Part shown: in pieces, positions 28,171 to 37,905 of the stretch
Layout of the letters: each line of letters opens with the position of its first letter
Numbering within the stretch: the stretch's first letter is position 1
NCBI GenBank assembly: GCA_947575605.1
Contig: CANPNZ010000018.1
Coordinates: forward strand, 1-37,911
Origin: an uncultured Clostridium sp.
GTDB taxonomy: Bacteria; Bacillota; Clostridia; TANB77; CAG-508
Length of the DNA: 37,911 nt
Reading direction: 5' to 3'
Program-made: the position numbers and the translations under genes
The notes under the pieces: model-generated
What the model saw: the letters and a program-made list of their open reading frames with translations, nothing else
Database searches by the model: none
What the model was told of the DNA's origin: nothing

Positions 28171-29616
28171 ATGAAAAATAAAAAAGGAATTACATTGGTA
28201 TCGTTAATTATTACCATTGTTATACTATTGATTTTAGCTTCCATAGCAACGTATAGTGGAATTAGTGTAATTAAATCATCCAGATTAACAGCTTTTGTAA
28301 CAGAATTAAAAATAATGCAAACACAAGTAAATGCCATGTATGAAGAAAATGGTGGAAAAGATCCACTTGGGGAAGAGATTATAAAGGGTAATAGCGAAGA
28401 AGTAGCAAAAAAAGCATTAATAGTATTTACAAATTTAGCAAAATGGTGGAACCAACAAAACGGGGAAAGTAAAAATGCAGCAGAAATTATGGAAGAATAC
28501 AAATACTGGTCAAAGGAAAAGATACAAGAATTAGGAATTGATGTAGAACAATCTTTTTTTGTTAATCTTAAAAAAAGAAGTGTTGTAAGTTCGGAAGGAT
28601 TCGAATATGAAGGAGTGGTATATTATACATTAGAACAATTTGAAGATAGTAGTTTATACAGTTTATATAATGTAGAATATAAACAACCCAATGAAGGGGA
28701 ACCAACTTTTACAGTAGAAAAAGAATATATTGGTAGTGATAAATGGAGAATTACCATATCTAAAATTAATTATAATGATGGATATATTGACAAGTGGGAA
28801 GTAAAATATAAGTTGCTAGAACAAGAAAATTGGAATACAAGTCGAGATTTAAGTTTTGTTATAAACCAGCAAGGAACCTATGAAATTAAAATAGAAAATA
28901 ATGATATAACATCGGAACCAATAAAACAAACGATAACAAAAGAATATGCAAAAAACGGATTATTACTTCACTATGATGCAATTAACAATATAGGAGAAGG
29001 AGATGACAAACATAGTACAACAACGAATGTGTGGAAAGACCTAAGCGGAAATGAAAATGACGCACAATTAAAAAATTTTGATGATAATAGCAATAAATGG
29101 GGCGATAATTGTTTACAATTAGATGGAATCAATGATTATGCAGAAGTGGCAGATAATAGTACCATTACGCCAACAGCACAAACAATCGAAGTTGTATTTA
29201 ATCGAACAGGCAATACAGAGCATTTAGGTAGAGGAATTATATTTGTAAAATGGAATGGATATACAGTAGAATTAAATCCAATTAATTCGAATAATCAATT
29301 TACAGTAGCATATGGACGAAATAATGGGTATCTAAATTCTAATAAAATGTTATCACTTAATCGACCTTATGCATTGACATTAACACATGAACAAAATCTA
29401 TCCAAAATGTATATTGATACGAACTATGAAAATCAACAAGAAGTTGTACCGATGAACTATACTTCAACAAATTTATTAATAGGAAAATATAATGATACCA
29501 CTTTAACAAAAGGAAATATTTATGCCATTCGTATGTATAATAGAGCATTGACACAAGACGAAATAAAATCGAATTATGAAATAGATAAAATTAGATTTGA
29601 GCTAGAAAATGAATAA
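28171..29616 (+). CDS. Prepilin-type protein with LamG-like C-terminal domain (481 aa)
   Basis: The N terminus MKNKKGITLVSLIITIVILL is a class III prepilin signal: cleavage after Gly6, then a hydrophobic helix. Residue +5 is Ser instead of the usual Glu. A helical stalk (about 30-110) is followed by a beta domain (about 180-250) and a C-terminal concanavalin/LamG-like domain (about 258-475) with GLLLHYDAINN, WKDLSGNENDAQL, LDGINDYAEV and IYAIRMYNRALTQDEI. The last phrase is a typical LamG ending. It probably displays a carbohydrate-binding domain on a pseudopilus or the membrane. No pilus machinery is nearby. The ATG follows CAAGGAGGGA. Confidence 0.82.
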   Translation: MKNKKGITLVSLIITIVILLILASIATYSGISVIKSSRLTAFVTELKIMQTQVNAMYEENGGKDPLGEEIIKGNSEEVAKKALIVFTNLAKWWNQQNGESKNAAEIMEEYKYWSKEKIQELGIDVEQSFFVNLKKRSVVSSEGFEYEGVVYYTLEQFEDSSLYSLYNVEYKQPNEGEPTFTVEKEYIGSDKWRITISKINYNDGYIDKWEVKYKLLEQENWNTSRDLSFVINQQGTYEIKIENNDITSEPIKQTITKEYAKNGLLLHYDAINNIGEGDDKHSTTTNVWKDLSGNENDAQLKNFDDNSNKWGDNCLQLDGINDYAEVADNSTITPTAQTIEVVFNRTGNTEHLGRGIIFVKWNGYTVELNPINSNNQFTVAYGRNNGYLNSNKMLSLNRPYALTLTHEQNLSKMYIDTNYENQQEVVPMNYTSTNLLIGKYNDTTLTKGNIYAIRMYNRALTQDEIKSNYEIDKIRFELENE

Positions 29617-29619
29617 TTT

Positions 29620-29648
29620 TTGCTTTTTACCAATATTTGTTATATAAT
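29620..29648 (+). promoter_or_regulatory. Promoter of lysS
   Basis: TTGCTT (29620-29625), 17 bases, TATAAT (29643-29648), 43 bases before the ATG. Confidence 0.65.
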
Positions 29649-29690
29649 AGCAAAAAATTAAAACCAAGCCAATAAAAAGGAGAGATAACC

Positions 29691-31232
29691 ATGCAACAAA
29701 ACAACAATCAAAACAGTGAAGTAGAAGAATTAGACATCAATCATTTGATGAAAATAAGAAGAGACAAATTAGCAGAATTACAACAAGAAGGAAAAGATCC
29801 TTATGAAATAACAAAATTTAATAGAACGAATACAGCAGGTGAAATCAAAGCAAACTACGAGCAATTCGAACAAAAAGACGTAACGGTTGCAGGAAGAATT
29901 ATTGCCAAAAGAATTATGGGAAAAGCATCTTTTTGTACCATTCAAGACAGTGACGAAAAAATACAAAGCTATGTAAGTATCAATGACTTAGGAGAAGAAA
30001 GTTACAAAGCTTTCAAAACATGGGATATAGGGGATATTATTGGAATTACTGGATTTGTATTTAAAACCAGAACAGAAGAAATCTCAATTCATGCCAAAGA
30101 AGTAACATTATTATCGAAATCTTTAAGACCACTACCAGAGAAATTTCATGGATTGAAAGATGTAGATTTACGTTATCGTCAAAGATATGTAGATTTAATT
30201 ATGAATCCAGAAGTAAAGAAAACATTTGAGATGAGAAGTCAAATTATTACGGAAATTAGGAGAATATTAGATGAAAAAGGATATTTAGAAGTTGATACAC
30301 CTATGTTAAATACCATATCAGGAGGAGCAACTGCTAAGCCATTTATTACCCATCATAATGCCTTAAATATAGACATGTATTTAAGAATTGCTACCGAATT
30401 AAACTTAAAAAGATTAATTGTAGGTGGTTATGATAAAGTCTATGAAATGGGAAGAATATTCAGAAATGAAGGAATGGACATTCGTCATAATCCAGAATTT
30501 ACGACGATTGAATTATATGAAGCTTATGCAGATTATCATGACATGATGGAAATGGTAGAAGAATTGTTTTCAAAATGTGCTATGAAAGTAAAAGGAAGCA
30601 CGAAAGTAAATTATCAAGGGCAAGAAATCGATTTAACACCTGGTTGGAAAAGAATTAGTATGATTGATTCTATTAAAGAAGCTTGTGGGGTTGATTTTAA
30701 TGAAATCAAAACAGATGAAGAAGCCGTAGCACTTGCCAAAGAAAGAAAAATAGAAATACCAGACAAAACCAAAGAAACCAGAGGAGATGTCATCAGCTTA
30801 TTTTTTGATGAATATGTAGAAAAAACATTAGTACAACCAACCTTTATCTATGATTATCCAATCGAGATATCACCACTTGCTAAGAAAAAGAAAGAAGACC
30901 CACGCTTAACAGAAAGATTTGAAGTTTTCATTGGCGGACGTGAATATGGAAATGCTTTTTCTGAATTAAACGATCCAATTGACCAATACGAAAGATTTAA
31001 AAAACAGGTAGAAGCAAGAGAAGCAGGAGACGAAGAAGCGGGAATGATGGATGAAGATTTCATTCAAGCTTTAGAAATTGGAATGCCTCCAACAGGGGGA
31101 CTAGGAATTGGAATTGATAGACTTATTATGCTATTAACCGATAGTACTTCTATTAGAGATGTATTGTTATTTCCAACTATGAAACCACTTGGAACCATAA
31201 ATGAAAGCAAATCAAGGAAAACAGAAAAATAG
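29691..31232 (+). CDS. lysS: Lysyl-tRNA synthetase, class II (513 aa)
   Basis: Charges tRNA-Lys with lysine. The N-terminal OB-fold anticodon-binding domain (about 50-160) has [19 protein letters not shown]. The class II core has motif 1 near [20 protein letters not shown], motif 2 [20 protein letters not shown] (from F257), and motif 3 [16 protein letters not shown] near residue 470. Length is standard. The ATG follows AAAAGGAGAG. The next gene, a Fic protein, starts 132 bases downstream with no clear terminator between. Confidence 0.96.
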   Translation: MQQNNNQNSEVEELDINHLMKIRRDKLAELQQEGKDPYEITKFNRTNTAGEIKANYEQFEQKDVTVAGRIIAKRIMGKASFCTIQDSDEKIQSYVSINDLGEESYKAFKTWDIGDIIGITGFVFKTRTEEISIHAKEVTLLSKSLRPLPEKFHGLKDVDLRYRQRYVDLIMNPEVKKTFEMRSQIITEIRRILDEKGYLEVDTPMLNTISGGATAKPFITHHNALNIDMYLRIATELNLKRLIVGGYDKVYEMGRIFRNEGMDIRHNPEFTTIELYEAYADYHDMMEMVEELFSKCAMKVKGSTKVNYQGQEIDLTPGWKRISMIDSIKEACGVDFNEIKTDEEAVALAKERKIEIPDKTKETRGDVISLFFDEYVEKTLVQPTFIYDYPIEISPLAKKKKEDPRLTERFEVFIGGREYGNAFSELNDPIDQYERFKKQVEAREAGDEEAGMMDEDFIQALEIGMPPTGGLGIGIDRLIMLLTDSTSIRDVLLFPTMKPLGTINESKSRKTEK

Positions 31233-31363
31233 AAAAAACAAATAATGATATCTAGACTATGCCATAAGAAAGATTACCGAAAATGCAAGTAATGTACAAC
31301 AAACCAAAAGGATAATAACCAAGCAAATTATTAAACAGTGCTTAAGAAAGCTAGGAGATAAAA

Positions 31364-31969
31364 ATGATTTTAGAAAATAAATTAAATATTACAAATCAAG
31401 TAGAACTAGCAAGAGAAGAAGAAAAAATTAGTAAAAAATGTGCAAAAGAAATGTTCGAAACAGGATATTTGAATACATTAGAACCAGGAACATGGAAGAC
31501 ATTAAAGAAAATTCATGAATTTTTATTTGGTGAAATATATGAATTCGCAGGAAGTTTAAGAAAAGTAAATGTAGCAAAAGGAAATTTTAGATTTACACCT
31601 CTTGCTTATTTGGAAGAATCAATTAAAAATATTGAAAAAATGCCGCAATCAACCTATGAAGAAATCATCGAAAAATATGTGGAAATGAATATTGCCCATC
31701 CATTTAGAGAAGGAAATGGAAGAAGTGCAAGAATTTGGCTGGATTTAATTTTAAAAAAAGAGTTAAATTTAGTAGTTGATTGGAGCAAAGTGGATAAAAC
31801 AGATTATTTACTTGCTATGGAGCGTAGCCCTATAAAAGATACAGAAATTAAGGAATTATTAAAACAAAGCTTAACCAATAAGATAAATGATAGAGAAGTA
31901 TATATGAAAGGCATAGACAATAGCTATTTATATGAAGGCTATTTATCATTTAAGACAGATGACTTATAG
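31364..31969 (+). CDS. Fic-domain protein, likely class III self-inhibited (201 aa)
   Basis: Fic enzymes transfer AMP or a related group from a nucleotide to hydroxyl side chains of target proteins. The Fic motif is HPFREGNGR (112-120), complete with the catalytic histidine. The flap region is KGNFRFTPLAYLE. Near the C terminus, SYLYEG (187-192) fits the inhibitory pattern [S/T]-x3-E-[G/N] of class III Fic proteins, where a C-terminal helix of the same protein blocks ATP. No separate antitoxin gene is present, which agrees with self-inhibition. The ATG follows CTAGGAGAT. It sits between lysS and a site-2 protease in an otherwise housekeeping run. Confidence 0.9.
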   Translation: MILENKLNITNQVELAREEEKISKKCAKEMFETGYLNTLEPGTWKTLKKIHEFLFGEIYEFAGSLRKVNVAKGNFRFTPLAYLEESIKNIEKMPQSTYEEIIEKYVEMNIAHPFREGNGRSARIWLDLILKKELNLVVDWSKVDKTDYLLAMERSPIKDTEIKELLKQSLTNKINDREVYMKGIDNSYLYEGYLSFKTDDL

Positions 31970-32005
31970 ATTATACAAACAGGAGATATAAAGGAGATAG
32001 AAATA

Positions 32006-32746
32006 ATGTTTAATTTTTCATTTGACAAAAGAATGATATATGTCATAATAGCCATTATGGTATTATCAACAATATCTGGTTATATGAGAAATCCAGGAGA
32101 ATTATTTTTCTTATTGGTGAGTATACCAGGTGTTTTAGTAGCCATTACCTTCCATGAATTTGCACATGGATTAGCAGCTTACAAATTAGGAGACAATACA
32201 GCCAAAAATGAAGGAAGACTAAGTTTGAATCCATTCGATCATTTAGACCCAATAGGAACTCTTATGCTATTATTTGCAGGTTTTGGATGGGGAAAGCCAG
32301 TTCATGTTAATCCGACACAATATACTAGAAAAATATCAATGGAAAAAGGAGAAGCTATTGTATCTTTTGCAGGACCATTAACTAATATTATTTTAGCCTT
32401 TGTATTTGCTTTAGTATATGGAGCTATGATTAAATTTGCAAGTGTAGAATTTCTGTGGTCAAATGTTGGAAAGATTGTTCAGTTAATAGTAACTTCTACT
32501 ATATCAATTAATATTGGATTAGGCGTATTTAACTTAATACCATTACCACCATTAGATGGTTCTAAAATTATTATGCCATTTTTACCATATAATGCAAAAC
32601 AGTGGTTCAGAAATAATGAGCAAATATTTTATATTATATTTGTTGTAATATGGATCACCAATATAGCAAGTATTATAATATCCCCAGCAATCAATGGAAT
32701 TGCATCAGGAATTATGACCATAACCAAAATGATTTTTGGCATTTAG
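32006..32746 (+). CDS. Site-2 protease family zinc metalloprotease (M50) (246 aa)
   Basis: An intramembrane metalloprotease of the compact YwhC/SpoIVFB-like type. HEFAH (50-54) lies in the second membrane segment, and NLIPLPPLDGSKI in a later segment supplies the third zinc ligand. There are about five membrane segments and no PDZ domain. Substrate unknown. Its start follows AAAGGAGAT. It is followed by tsaD after 34 bases. Confidence 0.88.
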   Translation: MFNFSFDKRMIYVIIAIMVLSTISGYMRNPGELFFLLVSIPGVLVAITFHEFAHGLAAYKLGDNTAKNEGRLSLNPFDHLDPIGTLMLLFAGFGWGKPVHVNPTQYTRKISMEKGEAIVSFAGPLTNIILAFVFALVYGAMIKFASVEFLWSNVGKIVQLIVTSTISINIGLGVFNLIPLPPLDGSKIIMPFLPYNAKQWFRNNEQIFYIIFVVIWITNIASIIISPAINGIASGIMTITKMIFGI

Positions 32747-32780
32747 AAGTATGATTTAATGTTGTTTAGAAGGAGTAAAC

Positions 32781-33791
32781 ATGAAAAAAGACATACTAAC
32801 ATTGGGAATTGAATCAAGTTGCGATGAAACCTCTGTATCCATTGTAAAAAATGGTAGGGAGGTTCTTTCCAATATCATAGACACACAAATACCAATTCAT
32901 GAAAAATATGGGGGAGTTGTGCCAGAAATCGCTTCTCGTAACCATATTGAAGCAATTTCAAGAGTTACCCAAAAAGCATTAGAAGAAGCAAAAGTAAAAC
33001 TTACTGACATTGATGTTATAACACCAACCTATGGACCAGGTTTAGTAGGGGCTCTGTTGGTAGGACTATCTTATGCGAAAGCCTTAGCATTTGCCAATCA
33101 AATTCCTCTAGTAGGAGTGAATCATATTCAAGGACATATTGCGGCTAATTATATTACGTATCAAGAATTAGAACCACCTTTTATATGTATTATGATGTCA
33201 GGAGGAAACACACAAATTATACAGGTAAAAAGCTATACAGAATTTGAAGTATTAGGGAAAACAAGAGATGATGCTATTGGAGAAGCTTTTGACAAGGTAG
33301 CCAGAGTAATAGGCTTAGGTTATCCAGGAGGACCAAAGGTAGACAAGCTTGCCAGAGAAGGAGAAGCTAATATAGAGTTACCAAAAACAAATTTTGATGA
33401 AGACACATTAGATTTTAGTTTTAGTGGTATTAAAACAGCAGTTATTAATTTACACCATAAGTCACCAGATATCAATAAAGCTAATTTATGTGCTAGTTTT
33501 CAAAAAACGGTAACAGAAACATTAATGGAAAACGTCGAAAAAGCAATACAAAGAACGGGAATCAAAACAGTTGCCTTAGCGGGAGGGGTATCTAGTAATT
33601 CCTATATTCGAAAGGAATTTCTAGCACTTGAAAAAACAGGAATTAAAGTTTATAGACCAGAATTGAAACTATGTACCGATAATGCCGCCATGATAGCATC
33701 TGCTGGTTATTATAATTATATAGCAGGAAATAGAGATACATTAGAATTAAATGCTATACCAAATCTAAAATTAAAGGAAGCAAGGAGATAG
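32781..33791 (+). CDS. tsaD: tRNA threonylcarbamoyladenosine synthesis protein TsaD (336 aa)
   Basis: The catalytic ASKHA-fold subunit that, with TsaB and TsaE, puts the threonylcarbamoyl group on A37 of tRNAs reading ANN codons. It begins [18 protein letters not shown], has PEIASRNH, the metal-binding HIQGH (115-119), [22 protein letters not shown] and GGVSSN. Length is typical. The ATG follows AGAAGGAG. Two bases separate its stop from the next start, so the downstream phosphoesterase is coupled to it. Confidence 0.96.
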   Translation: MKKDILTLGIESSCDETSVSIVKNGREVLSNIIDTQIPIHEKYGGVVPEIASRNHIEAISRVTQKALEEAKVKLTDIDVITPTYGPGLVGALLVGLSYAKALAFANQIPLVGVNHIQGHIAANYITYQELEPPFICIMMSGGNTQIIQVKSYTEFEVLGKTRDDAIGEAFDKVARVIGLGYPGGPKVDKLAREGEANIELPKTNFDEDTLDFSFSGIKTAVINLHHKSPDINKANLCASFQKTVTETLMENVEKAIQRTGIKTVALAGGVSSNSYIRKEFLALEKTGIKVYRPELKLCTDNAAMIASAGYYNYIAGNRDTLELNAIPNLKLKEARR

Positions 33792-33793
33792 TA

Positions 33794-34507
33794 ATGGCAA
33801 TTTATACCATAGGAGATCTTCATTTATCCTTTCATGAAAATAAACCGATGGATATATTTGGAGAAAACTGGAAGGGACATGAAGAAAAAATAAAGAAAGA
33901 TTGGATAGAAAAAGTGAAAGAAAATGACCTAGTAGTAATACCAGGTGATTTTTCATGGTCGATGTATTTAAAAGACATGTATGAGGATTTTTCTTATTTA
34001 AATACTTTGCCAGGAAAAAAGTTACTATTAAAAGGAAACCATGACTATTGGTGGACAACCCTAACCAGCATGAGAAAGTTTTTAAAAGAAAATCATTTTG
34101 ATAACATAGATTTTGTTTATAATACAGCTTATGAATTTGAAAATTATATCATAGCGGGAACGAGAGGATGGGGGCAAAATGAAGAAGGAGAAGATAAAAA
34201 ATTATTAAAAAGAGAAATAGCAAGATTGGAATTATCGTTAGAAGAAGCTAAAAAATTAAATGAAAAAGAAGAAAAAGAAATTTTAGTATTTCTTCACTAT
34301 CCGCCAATTATTCAAAGTAATATTGTTCATAACGAAATGAGCGGATTTATAAAAGTCATGAAGGAATATGGTATAAAAAAATGTTATTATGGACATTTAC
34401 ACAGTACTTCTATTAAAGAAGCAGTAGAAGGACAATATTATGGAATTGATTTTAAATTAGTTAGTGCAGATGGTTTAGATTTCAAACTACTAGAAATTAA
34501 GGAGTAA
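33794..34507 (+). CDS. Calcineurin-like metallophosphoesterase (237 aa)
   Basis: A two-metal phosphoesterase. Motifs in order: GDLH (7-10), GDFSWS, GNHDYWW, FLHYPP and YYGHLHS. Substrate unknown; this short form is common in Clostridia next to housekeeping genes. It is tightly packed between tsaD and recG, and its ATG follows AAGGAGATAG inside the tsaD 3' end. Confidence 0.88.
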   Translation: MAIYTIGDLHLSFHENKPMDIFGENWKGHEEKIKKDWIEKVKENDLVVIPGDFSWSMYLKDMYEDFSYLNTLPGKKLLLKGNHDYWWTTLTSMRKFLKENHFDNIDFVYNTAYEFENYIIAGTRGWGQNEEGEDKKLLKREIARLELSLEEAKKLNEKEEKEILVFLHYPPIIQSNIVHNEMSGFIKVMKEYGIKKCYYGHLHSTSIKEAVEGQYYGIDFKLVSADGLDFKLLEIKE

Positions 34508-34510
34508 TAA

Positions 34511-36553
34511 ATGGATTTAGAAAAAGATGTAAAATATATAAAAGGAGTAGGACCCAATCGAGTTCAATTACTAAACAAACTAGGAATTTTTACATTAAAA
34601 GATTTAATTACCTATTATCCAAGAATGTATGAAGATAGAAGTAAACCTAAAAATATTGCGGAATGTAGGAATGGTGATGAAGTATTAATTGAAGCCATTG
34701 CTTGTGGTAGAGTTTCTGATGTTCGATTACAGGGAAAGACCATGCAAAGATTACTGGTTAGAGATGAATCAGCAAGTTGTACGATTACGTGGTTTAATCA
34801 AAGCTATTTGAAGAATAAGTTTGAAATAGGAAAAACCTATAAATTTTATGGGAAAATAAGTAATAATTTTGGAAAAATAACCATGACTTCACCTGTATTT
34901 GATGAAAACCAAAAAAATTTTAATACAGGAAAGATAATTCCTTTATATCCATTGACCTATCAACTATCACAAAATGTTTTAAGAAGAATTATGGAGAATG
35001 GATTAGCAGAAGTAGAAGGAAAGTTGAAAGAAACTTTACCACAATATCTATTAGAAGAGTATGATTTACAAGGGATTAACGAAGCTACTAGACAGATTCA
35101 TTTCCCAACGGAATTAAAAGATTTTGATAGAGCAAGAAGAAGGTTGGTTTTTGAAGAGTTATTATCGACTCAATTGGCTCTATTACAATTAAAAAATAGT
35201 TATAGAAATGATGAAAAAGGAATCTCATTTGATAAAAGTGTGAAAATGTCAGATGTGATTAATCAATTGCCATTTAAATTAACGAAGGCACAGCTAAGAG
35301 TATTAGAAGAAATAGACAACAATATGGAAGCGGAAAATTCTATGAATCGTTTATTACAAGGTGATGTTGGTTCTGGGAAAACGGTAGTTGCCATGTGTGC
35401 AGCTTATAAAGCGGTAAAATGCGGATATCAAGCAGCAATTATGGCACCAACAGCAATTCTTGCGACACAACATTTAGAAAATTTTCAAACAATATTAAAA
35501 AAGTTACACATTAAATGTGAATTGCTAATTTCAGGAATTTCTAAGAAGAAGAAAGAGGATTTATTAGAAAGATTGGCTAAGGGAGAGGTTGATATTCTAA
35601 TAGGTACCCATGCCATAATAGAAGAAAATGTGGTATTTAAAAATTTAGGATTAGTAGTAACTGATGAGCAACATAGATTTGGCGTAAAGCAGAGAACTAA
35701 GATAGCCGAAAAAGGAAAAAATCCAGATGTATTAGTTATGACAGCTACTCCCATCCCACGAACCTTAGCATTGATTCTATATGGAGATTTGGATATTTCT
35801 ATTATTGATGAATTGCCTCCTAATAGAAAAAAAGTAGAGACTTTTGCCGTTAATAAAAAAATGACAGAACGAGTAAATGGCTTTATTGGACAGCAAATAC
35901 AACAAGGACGTCAAGCTTATATTGTGTGTCCGTTGGTAGAAGAAAATGAGGAATTAGATTTAAAATCGGTAGAGGAACTTTATGAGACTTATCAGAAGGA
36001 AGTTTTTCCACAATATAAAATAGAATATATTCATGGCAAAATGAGACCTAAACAAAAAGACGATATTATGGAAAGATTTAAATTAGGAGAAATAGATATT
36101 TTAATATCAACAACTGTAATTGAAGTTGGTGTTGATGTACCAAATAGTAATATTATGGTAATTGAGAATGCAGAGAGATTTGGTTTGGCACAATTACATC
36201 AATTAAGAGGAAGAGTAGGAAGAGGAGATTATCAGTCTTATTGTGTTCTAAAATATGAGGGGAAAAGTGAAACTGTAAGAGAACGAATGAAGGTAATGTG
36301 TAGTACCAATGATGGTTTTATTATCTCAGAAAAAGATTTGGAATTAAGAGGTTCTGGAGATTTTTTTGGTACGATGCAACATGGGCTACCAGAGTTTAAA
36401 ATTGCAAATTTGTTTGAAGATATGCCAATTCTAAAGTCAGTTCAAAGTATAGCTACAAAGATATTACAAGAGGATCCGACATTAGAGAAAATAGAGAATC
36501 TTTTACTAAAAGATTTAGTAAAAGATAAGTTTATGAAAAGAATTGAGATTTGA
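34511..36553 (+). CDS. recG: ATP-dependent DNA helicase RecG (680 aa)
   Basis: A branch-migrating helicase that remodels stalled forks and Holliday junctions. The N-terminal wedge/OB domain starts with VKYIKGVGPNRVQLLNKLGI. Helicase motifs: GDVGSGKTVVA (Walker A), TDEQHRFGVKQR, MTATPIPRTLAL, and in the second RecA domain STTVIEVGVDVPN and QLRGRVGRG. The C-terminal LRGSGDFFGTMQHGLPEFKIA motif is typical. Length is normal. It starts three bases after the phosphoesterase stop and ends the tsaD-phosphoesterase-recG group. Confidence 0.96.
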   Translation: MDLEKDVKYIKGVGPNRVQLLNKLGIFTLKDLITYYPRMYEDRSKPKNIAECRNGDEVLIEAIACGRVSDVRLQGKTMQRLLVRDESASCTITWFNQSYLKNKFEIGKTYKFYGKISNNFGKITMTSPVFDENQKNFNTGKIIPLYPLTYQLSQNVLRRIMENGLAEVEGKLKETLPQYLLEEYDLQGINEATRQIHFPTELKDFDRARRRLVFEELLSTQLALLQLKNSYRNDEKGISFDKSVKMSDVINQLPFKLTKAQLRVLEEIDNNMEAENSMNRLLQGDVGSGKTVVAMCAAYKAVKCGYQAAIMAPTAILATQHLENFQTILKKLHIKCELLISGISKKKKEDLLERLAKGEVDILIGTHAIIEENVVFKNLGLVVTDEQHRFGVKQRTKIAEKGKNPDVLVMTATPIPRTLALILYGDLDISIIDELPPNRKKVETFAVNKKMTERVNGFIGQQIQQGRQAYIVCPLVEENEELDLKSVEELYETYQKEVFPQYKIEYIHGKMRPKQKDDIMERFKLGEIDILISTTVIEVGVDVPNSNIMVIENAERFGLAQLHQLRGRVGRGDYQSYCVLKYEGKSETVRERMKVMCSTNDGFIISEKDLELRGSGDFFGTMQHGLPEFKIANLFEDMPILKSVQSIATKILQEDPTLEKIENLLLKDLVKDKFMKRIEI

Positions 36554-36615
36554 TTGAATTTTAATAAATTATTACAACGATTTTGTATATAAAAAATGAC
36601 ATTATATGGATAAAT

Positions 36616-36644
36616 TTGAAATATTATGTAAAATGTGCTATAAT
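36616..36644 (+). promoter_or_regulatory. Promoter of the foreign-looking gene
   Basis: TTGAAA (36616-36621), 17 bases, TATAAT (36639-36644), about 75 bases before the ATG. The leader contains AGCTATAAATAGCC, a small palindrome. Confidence 0.7.
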
Positions 36645-36720
36645 TTAACTAAGTCTAAGTGACCAAAAGTAGCTATAAATAGCCAGAGATATTATCTGAG
36701 AGAAAACAGGAGGTGCGTGT

Positions 36721-37407
36721 ATGTGCACAAAATTACTAAAAGGATTAAAAGAGAGTACGGTATATGATGAGGTTAGATATCTCATGCGGGAATCGTTTAA
36801 AGGACAAGCAGACCAGATCGGTTATGAATTGTTAGAGATAGCAATTCTGCTTAAGCTGAAGGAACCGGAGATGAAGTTAGAGGAATTACTTCATGAGATA
36901 TTAGTCAGTTCGACGATAACGTTACCAAGTGAGCATGAAGTCTTTGAGTTTATGCAAGATGCCGTTCAGGGACTTCATACAAGACATGTACAGCAGTTAG
37001 AAGATGACAGAGCGGTTTTCAGATTTATTGAAAATGTTGAATCTGAAGTCCGGATGCGTCAGTTAATCCGGCAAAGGGTCATTGCGCAGGAGCTCAAAGA
37101 TGTCAATGAGGAAGTTATTGACATTTTTTGCAAAGTAGCAATGAAAAGAATTATAAAGCAAGGTGATATGTTCAAGGAAATTCTTAATCATATGGCCGGC
37201 CGCTGTAAGTATCATGAGGTAGAGGATTTGCTTATAGAACTCTATAAAATCGTAAAGAACAGTGATTATGAAGAACAGTTGGCTAACTACAAAAGGAATT
37301 CCAAACAGAGGGAGGAAGAAAAGAAAAAAATCGCCGATGAAGTGCTGCACGAAGTAGAAGATTATATTAATCTTCTGATTAGGGAAAGGAATCAAATCAT
37401 CTTTTAA
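36721..37407 (+). CDS. Hypothetical helical protein of foreign composition (228 aa)
   Basis: No family recognised. The product is almost entirely helical, rich in Glu, Leu, Lys and Arg, with no signal or membrane segment and with a charged coiled coil at about 195-220 (KQREEEKKKIADEVLHEVE). Codon use departs sharply from its neighbours: CTC, CTG, CCG, GCC, CGC and CGG appear, and CGG is used in frame three times for Arg (MRESF, EVRMRQ, LIRQR). This points to recent transfer. The ATG follows a strong ACAGGAGGT and a near-consensus promoter, and a GC-rich terminator follows, so it looks like a self-contained single-gene insertion. Confidence 0.75.
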   Translation: MCTKLLKGLKESTVYDEVRYLMRESFKGQADQIGYELLEIAILLKLKEPEMKLEELLHEILVSSTITLPSEHEVFEFMQDAVQGLHTRHVQQLEDDRAVFRFIENVESEVRMRQLIRQRVIAQELKDVNEEVIDIFCKVAMKRIIKQGDMFKEILNHMAGRCKYHEVEDLLIELYKIVKNSDYEEQLANYKRNSKQREEEKKKIADEVLHEVEDYINLLIRERNQIIF

Positions 37408-37417
37408 TCTTTTTCTC

Positions 37418-37470
37418 AAAGGGGCGGAAATTGCTTTTTCAAGTAATATCCGCCCTTTTGGGTGTTTTTT
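37418..37470 (+). terminator. GC-rich terminator of the foreign-looking gene
   Basis: AAAGGGGCGGA pairs with TCCGCCCTTTT across a loop of about 20 bases, followed by GTGTTTTTT. The stem is far more GC-rich than other terminators in the window. Confidence 0.85.
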
Positions 37471-37535
37471 GTTCTTGACTTTTTTTACAGAAAATAGTAT
37501 GATTAAAAAGGAAAAAGAAAAAGGATGTTGATAAT

Positions 37536-37724
37536 ATGTTACAAATAATTGTTAAATTAATTGGAGTATTGTTGGTATTATGTGGAATTATTCTAATATA
37601 TGATGCACGAATTATAACTAAGAAATTTTTTGGTTTTGGCGATCAAAATGATGGAGCTTGCGGTTTAAAAATATTAGGATTTATTATTTCAATTGCTGGT
37701 GGATTAATTGTATATTTTGTGTAA
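37536..37724 (+). CDS. Small membrane protein (62 aa)
   Basis: Two hydrophobic segments (about 3-22 and 43-61) are joined by a loop with KKFFGFGDQNDGACGLK. No family name assigned. The ATG follows AAAAGGATG. Composition matches the native genome rather than its left neighbour. Role unknown. Confidence 0.65.
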   Translation: MLQIIVKLIGVLLVLCGIILIYDARIITKKFFGFGDQNDGACGLKILGFIISIAGGLIVYFV

Positions 37725-37730
37725 ATTTGC

Positions 37731-37760
37731 TTGACAAATAAGAGAGAAATATGCTAATAT
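37731..37760 (+). promoter_or_regulatory. Promoter of tRNA-Leu
   Basis: TTGACA (37731-37736), 18 bases, TAATAT (37755-37760), 17 bases before the tRNA. Confidence 0.75.
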
Positions 37761-37777
37761 AAATAGCGTAATTATAT

Positions 37778-37861
37778 GCGGATGTGGCGGAATTGGTAGA
37801 CGCGCTGGTCTTAGGAACCAGTGTCAACGACGTGGGGGTTCGAGTCCCTTCATCCGCACCA
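37778..37861 (+). tRNA. tRNA-Leu(TAG)
   Basis: An 84-base class II tRNA with encoded CCA. Acceptor GCGGATG pairs with CATCCGC. The anticodon arm is CTGGT, loop CTTAGGA, ACCAG, giving anticodon TAG, which reads CUA and relatives. The variable arm and the T arm (GGGTTCGAGTCCC-like) are present. Confidence 0.96.
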
Positions 37862-37866
37862 ACGAC

Positions 37867-37905
37867 GTATCTGTTCGAACTTTTTACAGAACAGAGATAC
37901 AAAAA
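37867..37905 (+). terminator. Terminator-like hairpin after tRNA-Leu
   Basis: GTATCTGTTC (37867-37876) pairs with GAACAGAGATAC (37889-37900) with a two-base bulge. The window ends before a clear T-run. Confidence 0.5.

Noticed and set aside
37063..37419. Minus-strand 118-codon open frame over the foreign-looking gene
   Set aside because: The plus-strand gene has promoter, strong ribosome binding site and terminator; the minus frame has none of these.
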